A stretch of 64,000 bases of DNA from Methanoregula sp. (GCA_041645435.1 JBAZQB010000001.1:434001-498000), one strand, 5' to 3'. Positions 25,982-34,260 are shown, counted from the first letter of the stretch. Translations and numbers: made by a program. The notes: generated by a model from the letters alone, not told the origin.

Positions 25982-26093
25982 GCTGCGGTGGCCTAGCTGG
26001 TTAGGGCGCCAGACTCATAGGGTTTATTGAACGTTTTTACGCGTTCAGGCTTGAGATATCTGGAGATCGGGGGATCGTAACCCTCCCGCAGCA
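25982..26093 (+). tRNA. tRNA-Met (CAT) with a 38-nt intron
   Basis: The acceptor stem GCTGCGG pairs with CCGCAGC, the D stem GCCT with GGGC, and the anticodon stem CCAGA with TCTGG around the loop CTCATAA. A canonical intron of about 38 nt (26020-26057) follows position 37; it contains a TGAACG/CGTTCA hairpin suited to a bulge-helix-bulge substrate. The T stem is GGGGG/CCCTC. The anticodon stem lacks the initiator GGG/CCC, so it should be the elongator. The T loop ATCGTAA is unusual (A54, T58). RtcB and archease in this window would rejoin its exons. Confidence 0.88.
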
Positions 26094-26252
26094 TTCCGTT
26101 TTATCAGATTGTTTTTATTAGATCCCTGATAATTATACGCTCATTTTTCTTTCTGATTGTCAAATATGCGGTGAATATCATTCTTTTTTGCCTGATTTGA
26201 CGATATATTTATTTACCGTTTGATCAAACACCATACGGTAATTAGGAGTGAA

Positions 26253-26756
26253 ATGATGCTTTTAGCAAATGTAGCAGTAGGATTAATCCAGTTAGTTATT
26301 GCCATCATCTTTGCCGTGGTGGCATTGTATGTCGGCTTTGCGGTGCTCGGGAAGATCACCAAGGGCATTGATGAGGAAAAGGAACTCGCAAAGGGAAATG
26401 TGGCAGTCGGTATCCTTGTTGCCTCCGTCTTTGTTGCAATTGCGCTCGTTGTCCAGTCCGGTGTATCCGGCTTGTCCGTAGGAATCAACAAGGCACTGAG
26501 TGTAGGCATCCTGTCCGTTGATGGCCTGCTCTCCGTTGGTGTTGCATTCATCCAGCTTATTCTGGGTATTGTGCTTGCTGTTGGTGCGATCTACCTTGCG
26601 CTCAATATCCTTGACAAACTGACAAAAGGCGTTGAGGAATTTGAGGAACTCAAGAAAGGTAATGTCGCAGTAGCACTCGAGATGGCTGGCGTTATTATCG
26701 CTGTTGCTGTTATTATCCAGTCCGGTGTTATTGGCATCACAGCAGCAATCATATAA
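26253..26756 (+). CDS. DUF350-type membrane protein, duplicated domain
   Basis: A 168-aa (or 167-aa) integral membrane protein. The start is ATG 26253 or 26256 behind an AGGAGTGA ribosome site. Two similar halves can be seen: about residues 7-75 and 90-165. Each has a long helix (QLVIAIIFAVVALYVGFAVL and QLILGIVLAVGAIYLALNIL), a charged turn ending in KGNVAVG/KGNVAVA, and a second helix. This internal duplication matches the DUF350 family of small membrane proteins. The function is unknown. A MITE starts ten bases after its stop codon. Confidence 0.78.
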   Translation: MMLLANVAVGLIQLVIAIIFAVVALYVGFAVLGKITKGIDEEKELAKGNVAVGILVASVFVAIALVVQSGVSGLSVGINKALSVGILSVDGLLSVGVAFIQLILGIVLAVGAIYLALNILDKLTKGVEEFEELKKGNVAVALEMAGVIIAVAVIIQSGVIGITAAII

Positions 26757-26766
26757 TTTTCTTTTT

Positions 26767-27095
26767 TGTGATTCGTTAATTAGAGCCACCAATTAAGATT
26801 TTGTTTCGGTTTTTTTAAGAAGCCATCTCCATGAGAAAACTTATCAGACGTTCTTCGTGGCTTTGGTTCCACCTCCGCCCCCGCCACTGTGGCATCCCCC
26901 GGATTGCGATAACGACGTATTACCTGTAACCCGCCTTGTCCAATCACCATGCGCCCCGTCCCCCTTGGGGGACTGGTGGCGCAAGAGGGGGGTATGGTAT
27001 TATCAAAATAGGCTTACTACAGACAATAAAATGTTAACTATTTGTTGATTTGATATCTGACATTAAAGGTTGGTGGCACCAAATGATGAATCACC
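26767..27095 (-). mobile_element. MITE, family 1 copy 2 (329 bp, inverted)
   Basis: Near-identical to 10404-10732 but in opposite orientation, with the same length and the same ends (GTGATTC at the left, GAATCACC at the right; the outermost left G is changed to T). The flanks carry CTTTTTT on both sides, compatible with a target duplication in a T-run. The interior includes the GC-rich core with CCGCCACTGTGGCATCCCCC and TTGCGATAACGACGTATTA. It encodes no transposase. The copies form an inverted pair about 16 kb apart. Confidence 0.85.
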
Positions 27096-27236
27096 TTTTT
27101 TTTATATCATTGTCCAATCATCGGATTTTTTTCTTTGTTATAATTTCCAGAATAAACCAAACCTCTGATCTTACGTTTTCAATCGCGAGAAAAGGACATC
27201 TGCATTAATGGAAGTAAATGGATTATTAGTAAAACA

Positions 27237-27484
27237 GGCTCTATTGAAATCCTTGTGGGGCACCAAAGAATCGCTCTTGGGGGTTACAGCACATCGTGCT
27301 TCCACCCCGCCGCTCGGGCATCCCCCAATGTTGCGATAGCCGTCAGAAGGTTGATGAGAAAACTTGAGGGGGTCAAGGGGATACTCCCCTTGGGCTGCCT
27401 CCCCCTTTGGGGGAGAGAGGTGGTCACCCTCCTGTCTTTAGTCGAGGACAGACAAGCAACAGAAAAGAGGATTTCAACAGAGCC
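27237..27484 (+). mobile_element. MITE, family 3 (248 bp) with perfect 8-bp target duplication
   Basis: The terminal inverted repeats GGCTCTATTGAAATCC and GGATTTCAACAGAGCC match at 15 of 16 positions. The element is flanked on both sides by GTAAAACA (27229-27236 and 27485-27492), a clean 8-bp target duplication. Inside are a CTCCCCCTTTGGGGGAG hairpin and a stretch CCGCCGCTCGGGCATCCCCC followed by TTGCGATA that resembles the core of the other two element families. No transposase is encoded. Confidence 0.85.
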
Positions 27485-27570
27485 GTAAAACATTATACTT
27501 TTGAGATTTCCAACTTTTGATGGAATCGCGGCGACGTTTTGTTGTCTCGTCTTTAGCCGGTCCGTTTAAT

Positions 27571-28812
27571 TCAGCTTGGTTTTTTATTACTTCCGTACCG
27601 GTTTATTGTCTGGATAAGCTCGGCAAAGCCTTCCATCTCAAGAGCGAGCACTTGATCGCGGGTCATGCCCATACTGGTTTCAGCATCAGCAGTAAGCATA
27701 TCCGGCCCACGGATCACTTCACGATCCACACCATCTCGTGCCAGTATTTCCTGTGCCTCAGGGTCAAACACAAATGCCCGTCCCGGAATGATGACCGCAC
27801 GTTCAAGCGCAGATATATCGACTTTCTGAAGATCGTCTGCTGTGATGAGACACGCGATCTCCTTGCTAACCGGTATTACCGGAACTTCTGCACCACAGGC
27901 AGACAGGATTTTCTCGATATAGGGAGCTGCCACGCTCCCACTGATAACAGATGCCCTCCGGTTTACCCGGGGTAGTTTCTGTATCAGATCAGGTTCACTG
28001 ATAATTGCAAAGGGAGAACCAATATCAGGATCCCACAGGGGGGTTCCGGATATCTTCATGTCGAATTTGACGCTCAAATCAGCAACAAGATCACGGAAAG
28101 ATTCCACCGTCTGCACCCTCTGGTTTTTGATGATCGGACCATTTCCCAGGATCAAACCCTGATCCGTTGAGTTTGCAAACCGCATCAGGATTAATCCTTT
28201 TGCTCCACAGGCATCCAGCCATTCGCAGGTGTGCTCGAGAACCTCTCCATCATTGATCCCGGGCAGTATCACAGCAGCAGCATATACATCAGCTTTCTCA
28301 CACAATCGTTCCACAATCTTTAATGATACTTCAGGAGTTCGATCATGCATGTAACGTTTGCGAAGAGCAGGATCCGATGCAAAGATCGTAAAAGATATTT
28401 CTGAAAGACCATTGTTTATCAGGAGATCGGCAATCGCAGGATCATCCCAGCCTTTACCACTGGTATAACCTATGTGAAGCGGTGCTTCCATACTGCCAAG
28501 CAGTTCAATAAGTTCGGTGAACCGGGGATAGCAGCTCGGATCCCCACCCCCGCTGATAGTAATCCGGTCGATATCTCCCCTTTTTGTCTGGAGATTCGCA
28601 AGAGTTTCTTCAGCAATAGTTTTGAGATCCTTAAATCCGCTGTACTCTTCTTTAACACCGCGAGTGCAGTAATCGCATCCTTTTTTAAATGGGAGGCAGT
28701 ACCGGCACCCCAGTGGCTGGACACCCTTGACATGTTTGAAGTAGCAATATTCGCAGAAACCGCGGCAGTTAATGCCCGGGCTTCCTCCAATGTCAACAGT
28801 CAATTGGGTCAT
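27571..28812 (-). CDS. mmp10: Methanogenesis marker protein 10, radical SAM methyl-CoM reductase arginine methyltransferase
   Basis: Radical SAM/cobalamin enzyme that C-methylates an arginine near the active site of methyl-coenzyme M reductase. From ATG 28812 (MTQLTVDIGG) it has 413 aa. The family pattern is visible: GINCRGFCEYCYFKHVKG holds a CxxxCxxC cluster, followed by further cysteines in PLGCRYCLPFKKGCDYCTRG. ISGGGDPSCYPRF binds SAM. Upstream in-frame codons (to 28881) do not resemble the family and have been excluded. It lies convergent with a MITE. The gene is almost restricted to methanogens and relatives and supports the identification of the organism. Confidence 0.95.
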   Translation of the reverse strand: MTQLTVDIGGSPGINCRGFCEYCYFKHVKGVQPLGCRYCLPFKKGCDYCTRGVKEEYSGFKDLKTIAEETLANLQTKRGDIDRITISGGGDPSCYPRFTELIELLGSMEAPLHIGYTSGKGWDDPAIADLLINNGLSEISFTIFASDPALRKRYMHDRTPEVSLKIVERLCEKADVYAAAVILPGINDGEVLEHTCEWLDACGAKGLILMRFANSTDQGLILGNGPIIKNQRVQTVESFRDLVADLSVKFDMKISGTPLWDPDIGSPFAIISEPDLIQKLPRVNRRASVISGSVAAPYIEKILSACGAEVPVIPVSKEIACLITADDLQKVDISALERAVIIPGRAFVFDPEAQEILARDGVDREVIRGPDMLTADAETSMGMTRDQVLALEMEGFAELIQTINRYGSNKKPS

Positions 28813-29183
28813 CTGTGTATCTGATCTCCGTTGTTGTGCATAAAATGTGTTTGGAAATGTGAACGCAGGTCCGGGATACAAGAAAAAAGGTTTTTCAAAG
28901 GATCGGAAGAGTCCTTGATTATCTGAAAGAAGATACGTGCTGGCGTTGATAATGGGCTGCGGTTGCGGTATCGTATCAGTCCTCCATCATGCTGTGTGCA
29001 CCCTTCCCGCAGGTATCTGCGCTGGAAAAGCAAGCACCGCAGATACGGGAGAGACGACTTTTTTTAAATCAATGAATTGCGTAGCAATTACTTATGCCTG
29101 TTCCGGAAATGCCTTTTTGCAATCCTTCATGTATCCAAAAGTTTTCCTTGAATTTCTTGAAATCTGAAAAGGATACGTAACCA
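28813..29183. other. 371-bp intergenic region with a 9-bp hairpin and T-run
   Basis: Between the mmp10 start and the end of the flavin-binding protein gene. It holds a perfect inverted repeat, GTATCTGCG (29013-29021) and CGCAGATAC (29038-29046), followed by a seven-T run at about 29059-29065 and TTTAAA. This could be the end of a short plus-strand transcript. No coding frame in it is convincing. Confidence 0.4.
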
Positions 29184-29660
29184 TCAAAGATTTTTTAATG
29201 CAACAAGATCCTTGACGCCTACCAGTTTCCAGACAAGCGATCGCTCTTCTTCGCCAATTGCAGCAGGGGGGTCCAATGGTGAATGACCCAGTGCAGCAAG
29301 AATATTGCATGAAAGGTTGCGTTCAACAATAAGATCCACGAACTTTTCCCTAATGATCTTCTTCTCAATGGAGTCGTGCACTTCTTCCATGTATCCCTGG
29401 AGTGTTACAAATGTGTAGGATGAGAGATCTTTTGTGTATTTTTCGATTTCAACCGAGGCATACGGGCTTTTACGGAAATATTCGATCTTTTTCCCGTATT
29501 TTGTCGAGAGAAAATACAAAAATGAACCGTCAAAAACATACAGGAATGGTGCAATATAGGGATATTTCTCCCCCTGAAATGCAATACGACAGATGTACCC
29601 CTTCTCAATCAGACGGTCATATTCCTGTTTTTCCATCCTCGGGATCTTAATTATATCCAT
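29184..29660 (-). CDS. Pyridoxamine 5'-phosphate oxidase-like FMN-binding protein
   Basis: A split-barrel flavin-binding protein of about 158 aa. It has KIPRMEKQEYDRLIEKG at the start (ATG 29660 preferred; 29690 possible), YICRIAFQGEKYPYIAPFLY, FLSTKYGKKIEYFRKSP and YTFVTLQGYMEEV, the usual segments of the NimA/PNPOx-like group. These proteins bind FMN or haem; substrate and direction cannot be assigned. It lacks the specific residues of biosynthetic PdxH. The next gene on the same strand, an MBL-rhodanese protein, lies 79 bp upstream. Confidence 0.75.
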   Translation of the reverse strand: MDIIKIPRMEKQEYDRLIEKGYICRIAFQGEKYPYIAPFLYVFDGSFLYFLSTKYGKKIEYFRKSPYASVEIEKYTKDLSSYTFVTLQGYMEEVHDSIEKKIIREKFVDLIVERNLSCNILAALGHSPLDPPAAIGEEERSLVWKLVGVKDLVALKNL

Positions 29661-29739
29661 ACATTCACAACAATCTGCATTCCCATACAAAGAAGATAAA
29701 TCTTGTTAATTCTGGCAGGAATAATAAAAGATCTTTTAA

Positions 29740-31107
29740 TTATTTCTCAATACTATAACCCGCCCGTATCCATGCCGTCATACCTCCGAGCACATTGGTC
29801 ATCTTCGTGTAGTTGTGCAGGGCAAGTATGCTCGCTGCAAGGCTTCCCTTGTACCCGGCATCACAACAGATCACGAGAGGTTCTTTTTTCGGGATCTCAT
29901 CCAGATGATCAGTAAGTTCCCCGACATACCGGTGATGTGCATCCTGAATATGTCCCAGTAAATTCCAGTTTTTAATATCGCGCACATCAAGGATATACGG
30001 TGATTCGGTTTCCAGGCGTTCTTTGAGCTGCTGCACGGAACAGGTAGGAAGGGTCGTGAAATCCTGCGCGGCTTTTGTCCACTGGGGAAATCCTCCCTTA
30101 ACGTATCCTGCAACATTGTCGTAACCAAGCCGGATGAAATGACACTGCACGGTATCAAGAGAGAGATTAAAATCATCTACAATGACGATCGGCAGCTCGT
30201 AATTGAGTATCCAGCCCATGAACGCAGGGAGCCCCTCGCGCCAGATTGAGATACTTCCCGGAATATGTCCTGCACCAAAACTGGTGGGTGAACGGATATC
30301 GAGAATCTGGCATCCGGATGTCCTGAGCACATTAACTTCACTGATTGAAAGGGGCTTGAGATCCGGAGTCCTGTGCAGGAGCGGTGCACCTTCTTTGTTA
30401 TAGTGTTCCATTTTCCTGAAATAAGGAGGGACATAGGGAGATTCCTGGATCCTTGCAGATACAAAAGCATCCTTATCAACTTGAAGCCATTTGTTGGTTT
30501 TCTTTTCATATCCTATGGTGGTGAAAGGGTGATCCGCTATCTCTCCTCCACAGATCGAGCCCGCCCCATGCGCAGGACAGATGATCACGCCATCGCCCAA
30601 TGGCAGGATTTGTGTAGTGATGTTCTGATAGATTCTGGCTGCCATCTCCGCGTTACGATCCTTTCCGTAGAAATCTGTTCGGGCAATATCACCGGAGAAC
30701 AGGGTATCCCCACAGAAAACCATGTATGGTTGTGTTGAAACCTCCTTATCCCTAAGGACCAGAGAAATACTTTCTTCAGTATGTCCCGGGGTTTCAAGAA
30801 TGGTAAGTTCAAGAGAGCCAAATGTAAAGGTATCTCCTTGCCGGACCGGTATACCATAAGAAAAAGCCATCGCTCTACCATGGTATATCGCTGCACCGCA
30901 GCGGGAGGCAAGTTCTTTCGATCCTGTTACGTAATCCTCATTCCGGTGCGTTTCAAAAATATGGGTGACAACCAGATCATTTCTCCGCGCTATATCGAGA
31001 TATATCTCACAATCCCGGCGCGGGTCAATCACTGCGGCCTGTCCTCCCGAACCGATGAGATATGAAATATGAGAAATTCCTTCCGACACAATCCGTTCAA
31101 ACAGCAT
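29740..31107 (-). CDS. MBL-fold hydrolase with two rhodanese domains
   Basis: A 455-aa protein, start ATG 31107 behind GGTGA. The N-terminal metallo-beta-lactamase domain (about 1-240) has THIFETHRNEDYVTGS in place of the usual HxHxDH, then TPGHTEESI, FCGDTLFSGD and PAHGAGS. Two rhodanese domains follow (about 255-350 and 360-455). The second keeps a Cys loop (ICCDAGYKGSLA) and ends GGMTAWIRAGY. The first has Asp where the active Cys would be (VIVDDFN). Related fused proteins act on persulfides and glutathione persulfide in sulfur handling. A role in sulfide or persulfide metabolism is inferred. Confidence 0.8.
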   Translation of the reverse strand: MLFERIVSEGISHISYLIGSGGQAAVIDPRRDCEIYLDIARRNDLVVTHIFETHRNEDYVTGSKELASRCGAAIYHGRAMAFSYGIPVRQGDTFTFGSLELTILETPGHTEESISLVLRDKEVSTQPYMVFCGDTLFSGDIARTDFYGKDRNAEMAARIYQNITTQILPLGDGVIICPAHGAGSICGGEIADHPFTTIGYEKKTNKWLQVDKDAFVSARIQESPYVPPYFRKMEHYNKEGAPLLHRTPDLKPLSISEVNVLRTSGCQILDIRSPTSFGAGHIPGSISIWREGLPAFMGWILNYELPIVIVDDFNLSLDTVQCHFIRLGYDNVAGYVKGGFPQWTKAAQDFTTLPTCSVQQLKERLETESPYILDVRDIKNWNLLGHIQDAHHRYVGELTDHLDEIPKKEPLVICCDAGYKGSLAASILALHNYTKMTNVLGGMTAWIRAGYSIEK

Positions 31108-31193
31108 TATCATTTCACCATTACAGTGGGACTATATTTCCGGTTCGTAAATAGATTATGACAGAGCGGTTTCCTGCGCCAGTACAGGGGATT

Positions 31194-32507
31194 TCAATCT
31201 ATGGAGTGATTTCTGAGGAGAACAGGGGCGGTATTTCCGCCGGACTGGCGGGATTGTATGAGTGAGCAGATCTCGTCCAATCCCACTGGTACATAACCGA
31301 TTACTTCCGCACTGACATTTATCCGTCGTTTTTCCCTATTGATGAAAGGATAATGATGGAGATTGTTGTTATGGTGATGGCCGTGGATAACCCATCCTTT
31401 AAAATCCTGAGGGGCATCGGCAGGATTATGCACCAGAAGGAATGTTAACCCTTTGTAATCCAGTGTTGATGACGGGACTGCTCCGAGTTCAACATCATCG
31501 TGATTGCCTTTGATAAATGTTATGTTCCCGGTCAGTTTTTTCCGGTAATCATTGATGCTACGTGCATGTTTACCGTAGCGGAAATCACCCAGATAATAAA
31601 CCCTGCTTTCGGGTAGGATTACGTAGTTCCAGTTGTCAATGAGAACACGATCCATCTCGGCCACATCGGAAAAAAGGAAGGGGCGCGAACAGTACCTGAT
31701 GATATTGGCATGACCGAGATGTAAATCCGAGATGAGAAATACCTCTCCTCCCTGATCGGGTTTTCTGGTTGTCAGTTCAAATCCTGTTTTTTTACGGTAT
31801 TGTGACAGGGTGTTCTGCCATGATTGGGAGGTATGGCGATTTCCATCAGCAATCCAGCATTTTTCAAGAAGATCATATTCTGCAAGAATCTTTTCACCCT
31901 GCATTACGGTAATTCTGAGCCCGGTTTCATTCAGCGTTACCGGCCAGATGATCAGCCGGGATTTTAATCCGGCTGTTTTTTTCAGCCATTTGAGAAGCCC
32001 GGTGAATAATCCCGGTTGCGTCCGGTCAATATGGGGCAGCGTATCATCGGATTTTGTAATAGCTGAAAAATAATCTTCTGCTTTCCGGGGATCGAGCCGG
32101 TTGGCAATGGTCACGTGAAACCATTTCCTGTCGCGATATGCATCCCAGACATTATAGCTGAAGGTTATCGGCATGAGTGCATCAGCAATTGCGGCAGTGA
32201 GATTTTTTAGTGCTTCTGAAGATCGGACCGAAAAAGCGATCACACTTCCATGCATACCTTCACGTTTTTCCCATCCGTCTATCATGAAAGGAACTGGATC
32301 ATACCGGGATGCAACCTGTCCGATAGCGTCAAGGAGTTGCTGCGAGCTGATGCCTTCATTAAGGTTCAGGGGTCCATACAGGGTGATATGAGGATTTCTC
32401 TCCACAAATTTTTCGAGCCGGAACTTTTTGGCAATGGCATATATGGTCTCTCTAACCCGCCATTTTGTCGTCCCCAGACGGATCTCAATGAGAAATATTT
32501 CGGCCAT
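31194..32507 (-). CDS. Fusion of 2H phosphoesterase and calcineurin-like metallophosphoesterase
   Basis: A 437-aa two-domain protein from ATG 32507. The N-terminal half (about 1-200) is a 2H phosphoesterase with both His motifs, HITLYGP (residues 40-46) and FHVTIANRL (about 130). This is the family of 2'-5' RNA ligases and cyclic phosphodiesterases. The C-terminal half (from about 250) is a metallophosphoesterase with LISDLHLGHANI, YLGDFRYG, FIKGNHDD and VIHGHHHNNN, giving all dinuclear metal ligands. Together these could process 2',3'-cyclic RNA ends and remove the phosphate. Such coupling is inferred. A MITE lies 25 bp upstream of its start. Confidence 0.85.
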   Translation of the reverse strand: MAEIFLIEIRLGTTKWRVRETIYAIAKKFRLEKFVERNPHITLYGPLNLNEGISSQQLLDAIGQVASRYDPVPFMIDGWEKREGMHGSVIAFSVRSSEALKNLTAAIADALMPITFSYNVWDAYRDRKWFHVTIANRLDPRKAEDYFSAITKSDDTLPHIDRTQPGLFTGLLKWLKKTAGLKSRLIIWPVTLNETGLRITVMQGEKILAEYDLLEKCWIADGNRHTSQSWQNTLSQYRKKTGFELTTRKPDQGGEVFLISDLHLGHANIIRYCSRPFLFSDVAEMDRVLIDNWNYVILPESRVYYLGDFRYGKHARSINDYRKKLTGNITFIKGNHDDVELGAVPSSTLDYKGLTFLLVHNPADAPQDFKGWVIHGHHHNNNLHHYPFINREKRRINVSAEVIGYVPVGLDEICSLIQSRQSGGNTAPVLLRNHSID

Positions 32508-32532
32508 GTAGTGCATCCCGGTAGATAATTTC

Positions 32533-32731
32533 TGCTCTGTAGAAAACCTTTTTTTTCACGTAATATATTGCCCCCTTCTTGCGCCACCAGTCCCCTGTTG
32601 GGGGGCGGGCGCAGTGCGATAGCCCGGGTAAGGTTACCGGTAATACGTTGTCATCGCAATGGGGGGTGCCCCCGTGGCGGGGGCAAAGCCCCCATGAACG
32701 TCAGAGTTTTCTCAATGATTTCTACAAAGCA
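32533..32731 (+). mobile_element. MITE, family 2 copy A (199 bp)
   Basis: The ends are TGCTCTGTAGAAAACC and, inverted, TGCTTTGTAGAAATC. The flanks ATAATTTC (32525-32532) and ATATTTTC (32732-32739) look like an 8-bp target duplication with one mismatch. The interior carries a GC-rich core shared with the family 1 element (CTTGCGCCACCAGTCCCC, GGTAATACG, ATCGCAAT and GTGGCGGGGGC). It lies between two divergent genes, 25 bp from the start of the 2H-metallophosphoesterase gene, so it may carry or interrupt the promoter. Confidence 0.82.
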
Positions 32732-32823
32732 ATATTTTCTATTTGCCGTCTTTGGGGTTAAATCTTTGACCCGGAATTTGCCCGGATCAAAAATCCTATG
32801 CATTGAGCAACCAAACTATTGAG

Positions 32824-33519
32824 ATGATGATAAACCCCAAGACCGGGAAAAACAATGGAATTACCACTCTTCTTTTCGACATGGATAATACCCTTTTTGA
32901 TCTTGTCGGAGCACAGATCACGTCCTGCCACGCTGTCACAAGATTTCTTGGAACTGATGATGGTGATGAACTCTTTGAGTATTTCCTGCGCCCGGTCCGG
33001 GGATTCGAATCCCATGAAAACATTCTTGATTATATGAGTGATCGCTCACTCTCTCCGGATGGAATTTTCAAGGATGTATGCCGGATATACGAAACTGAAA
33101 AACTCCATCACATTACACCCTATTCCGGTGTAATGGAAACTCTTGAAATTCTCAAGGAACTCGGCTATCCTATGGGGATTGTGACTGATGCATGCGCAAA
33201 AGATGCCACACTTCGTCTGGAAAAAGCAGGACTTCTCCCGTTTTTTTGCGGGATGGTAACCTATGATATGGTTGGTGTAAAGAAACCCGCGCCTGATCCT
33301 TTCCTTGTTGCACTTGACATGATGAAAGCCAGAACTCACGAGGTACTTTTAGTGGGAGACAGTCCCCGCAGAGATATCGAACCGTGCAGGAAACTGGGCA
33401 TACGTTCGGTCTATGCCCGGTATGGTGACCGATTTTCTGATGATCGAAGTGAGTTTAATGCTGATTTTACGATTGACGCGATGGATGAGTTACCCGGCAT
33501 CCTGGCCGGGCTTTCGTAA
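32824..33519 (+). CDS. HAD-superfamily hydrolase
   Basis: A 231-aa phosphatase from ATG 32824 (TTG 32803 possible). Motif I is LLFDMDNTLFD (about residues 16-26), motif II is MGIVTDACAKD, motif III is the lysine in VKKPAPDPF, and motif IV is LLVGDSPRRDIEPC. A small helical cap lies between I and II, as in phosphoglycolate and other small-molecule phosphatases. The substrate is not deducible. It is divergent from the 2H-MPE fusion gene, with a MITE in between. Confidence 0.85.
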   Translation: MMINPKTGKNNGITTLLFDMDNTLFDLVGAQITSCHAVTRFLGTDDGDELFEYFLRPVRGFESHENILDYMSDRSLSPDGIFKDVCRIYETEKLHHITPYSGVMETLEILKELGYPMGIVTDACAKDATLRLEKAGLLPFFCGMVTYDMVGVKKPAPDPFLVALDMMKARTHEVLLVGDSPRRDIEPCRKLGIRSVYARYGDRFSDDRSEFNADFTIDAMDELPGILAGLS

Positions 33520-33632
33520 TTTGAGGGTATTACATTACAGACATACCGTATGGATGGGCTCTCGATTTTCCCGATTTTTCATCAACCAGCAGGGCGCGGT
33601 CATTTTTTTTAACGGAATACCTCTTATTTTTA

Positions 33633-33643
33633 TTTTATATATT
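33633..33643 (+). promoter_or_regulatory. TATA box candidate for arginine decarboxylase
   Basis: TTTTATATATT lies 48 bp upstream of the ATG at 33692, with a purine-rich AAAAAGGAAACAG leader between them. The position fits an archaeal promoter with a transcript start about 25 bp after the box. Confidence 0.5.
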
Positions 33644-33691
33644 GCCCAAATGACCAAAACTTAAAAAGGAAACAGATATTATTTAAAAAAT

Positions 33692-34234
33692 ATGTTTGTT
33701 CCGACCCAGATTTTTTTCACCAAAGGTGTAGGTGTCCATAAGGACCGTCTTGCCTCATTTGAGCTGGCATTACGAAGGGCCGGGATAGAGAAATGCAATT
33801 TAGTGTACGTTTCAAGTATTTTTCCTCCCAACTGCAAGCAGATCTGCAAATCTGACGGGTTAAACCAGCTCCTCCCGGGGGGAATCACGTTCTGCGTTAT
33901 GGCAAGGAATGATACAAACGAACCGAATCGCCTGGTATCGTCAGCTATCGGTCTTGCCCTCCCAAAGGAAGTTGAAGATTACGGGTATCTCTCAGAGCAT
34001 CACGCATATGGAGAAACCCAGGAAAAGACCGGGGAATATGCTGAAGATCTTGCAGCCACGATGCTGGCAACCACCCTCGGTATCAAGTTTGATGCCAGTC
34101 TTGCATGGCAGGAACGCGAACAGATCTACAAGGCCAGCGGAAAAATTATCAAGACAAAACACGTCTGCCAGTCAGCTGAAGGGAACAAAAACGGCCTCTG
34201 GACAACCACTATTGCCGTGGCTGTTTTCCTCTGA
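33692..34234 (+). CDS. pdaD: Pyruvoyl-dependent arginine decarboxylase
   Basis: Makes agmatine from arginine, the first step of archaeal polyamine synthesis and also the precursor of the agmatidine anticodon base of tRNA-Ile. The 180-aa proenzyme opens with MFVPTQIFFTKGVGVHKDRL. The self-cleavage site is Ser41-Ser42 in NLVYVSSIFPPNC, and the new N-terminal serine becomes the pyruvoyl group. Downstream motifs are ANEP-like TNEPNRLVSSAIGLA, GETQEKTGEYAEDLAATML and a C-terminal TIAVAVFL. It is convergent with the cooC end of the acs operon. Confidence 0.94.
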   Translation: MFVPTQIFFTKGVGVHKDRLASFELALRRAGIEKCNLVYVSSIFPPNCKQICKSDGLNQLLPGGITFCVMARNDTNEPNRLVSSAIGLALPKEVEDYGYLSEHHAYGETQEKTGEYAEDLAATMLATTLGIKFDASLAWQEREQIYKASGKIIKTKHVCQSAEGNKNGLWTTTIAVAVFL

Positions 34235-34260
34235 TTTTTTCTACGTTTTTTTTAAAGAGA

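Noticed and set aside
25982..26093. Initiator tRNA-Met, suggested by A54 and A60 in the T loop
   Set aside because: The anticodon stem is CCAGA/TCTGG, not the GGG/CCC of initiators, and the first pair is G-C.
28937..29167. 76-residue frame in the mmp10 upstream region
   Set aside because: No recognisable motif and no ribosome site. The hairpin within it argues for non-coding DNA.
32568..32822. Open frames in the second MITE family (also 49420-49637)
   Set aside because: The same reasoning applies: short frames in an element without coding signals.
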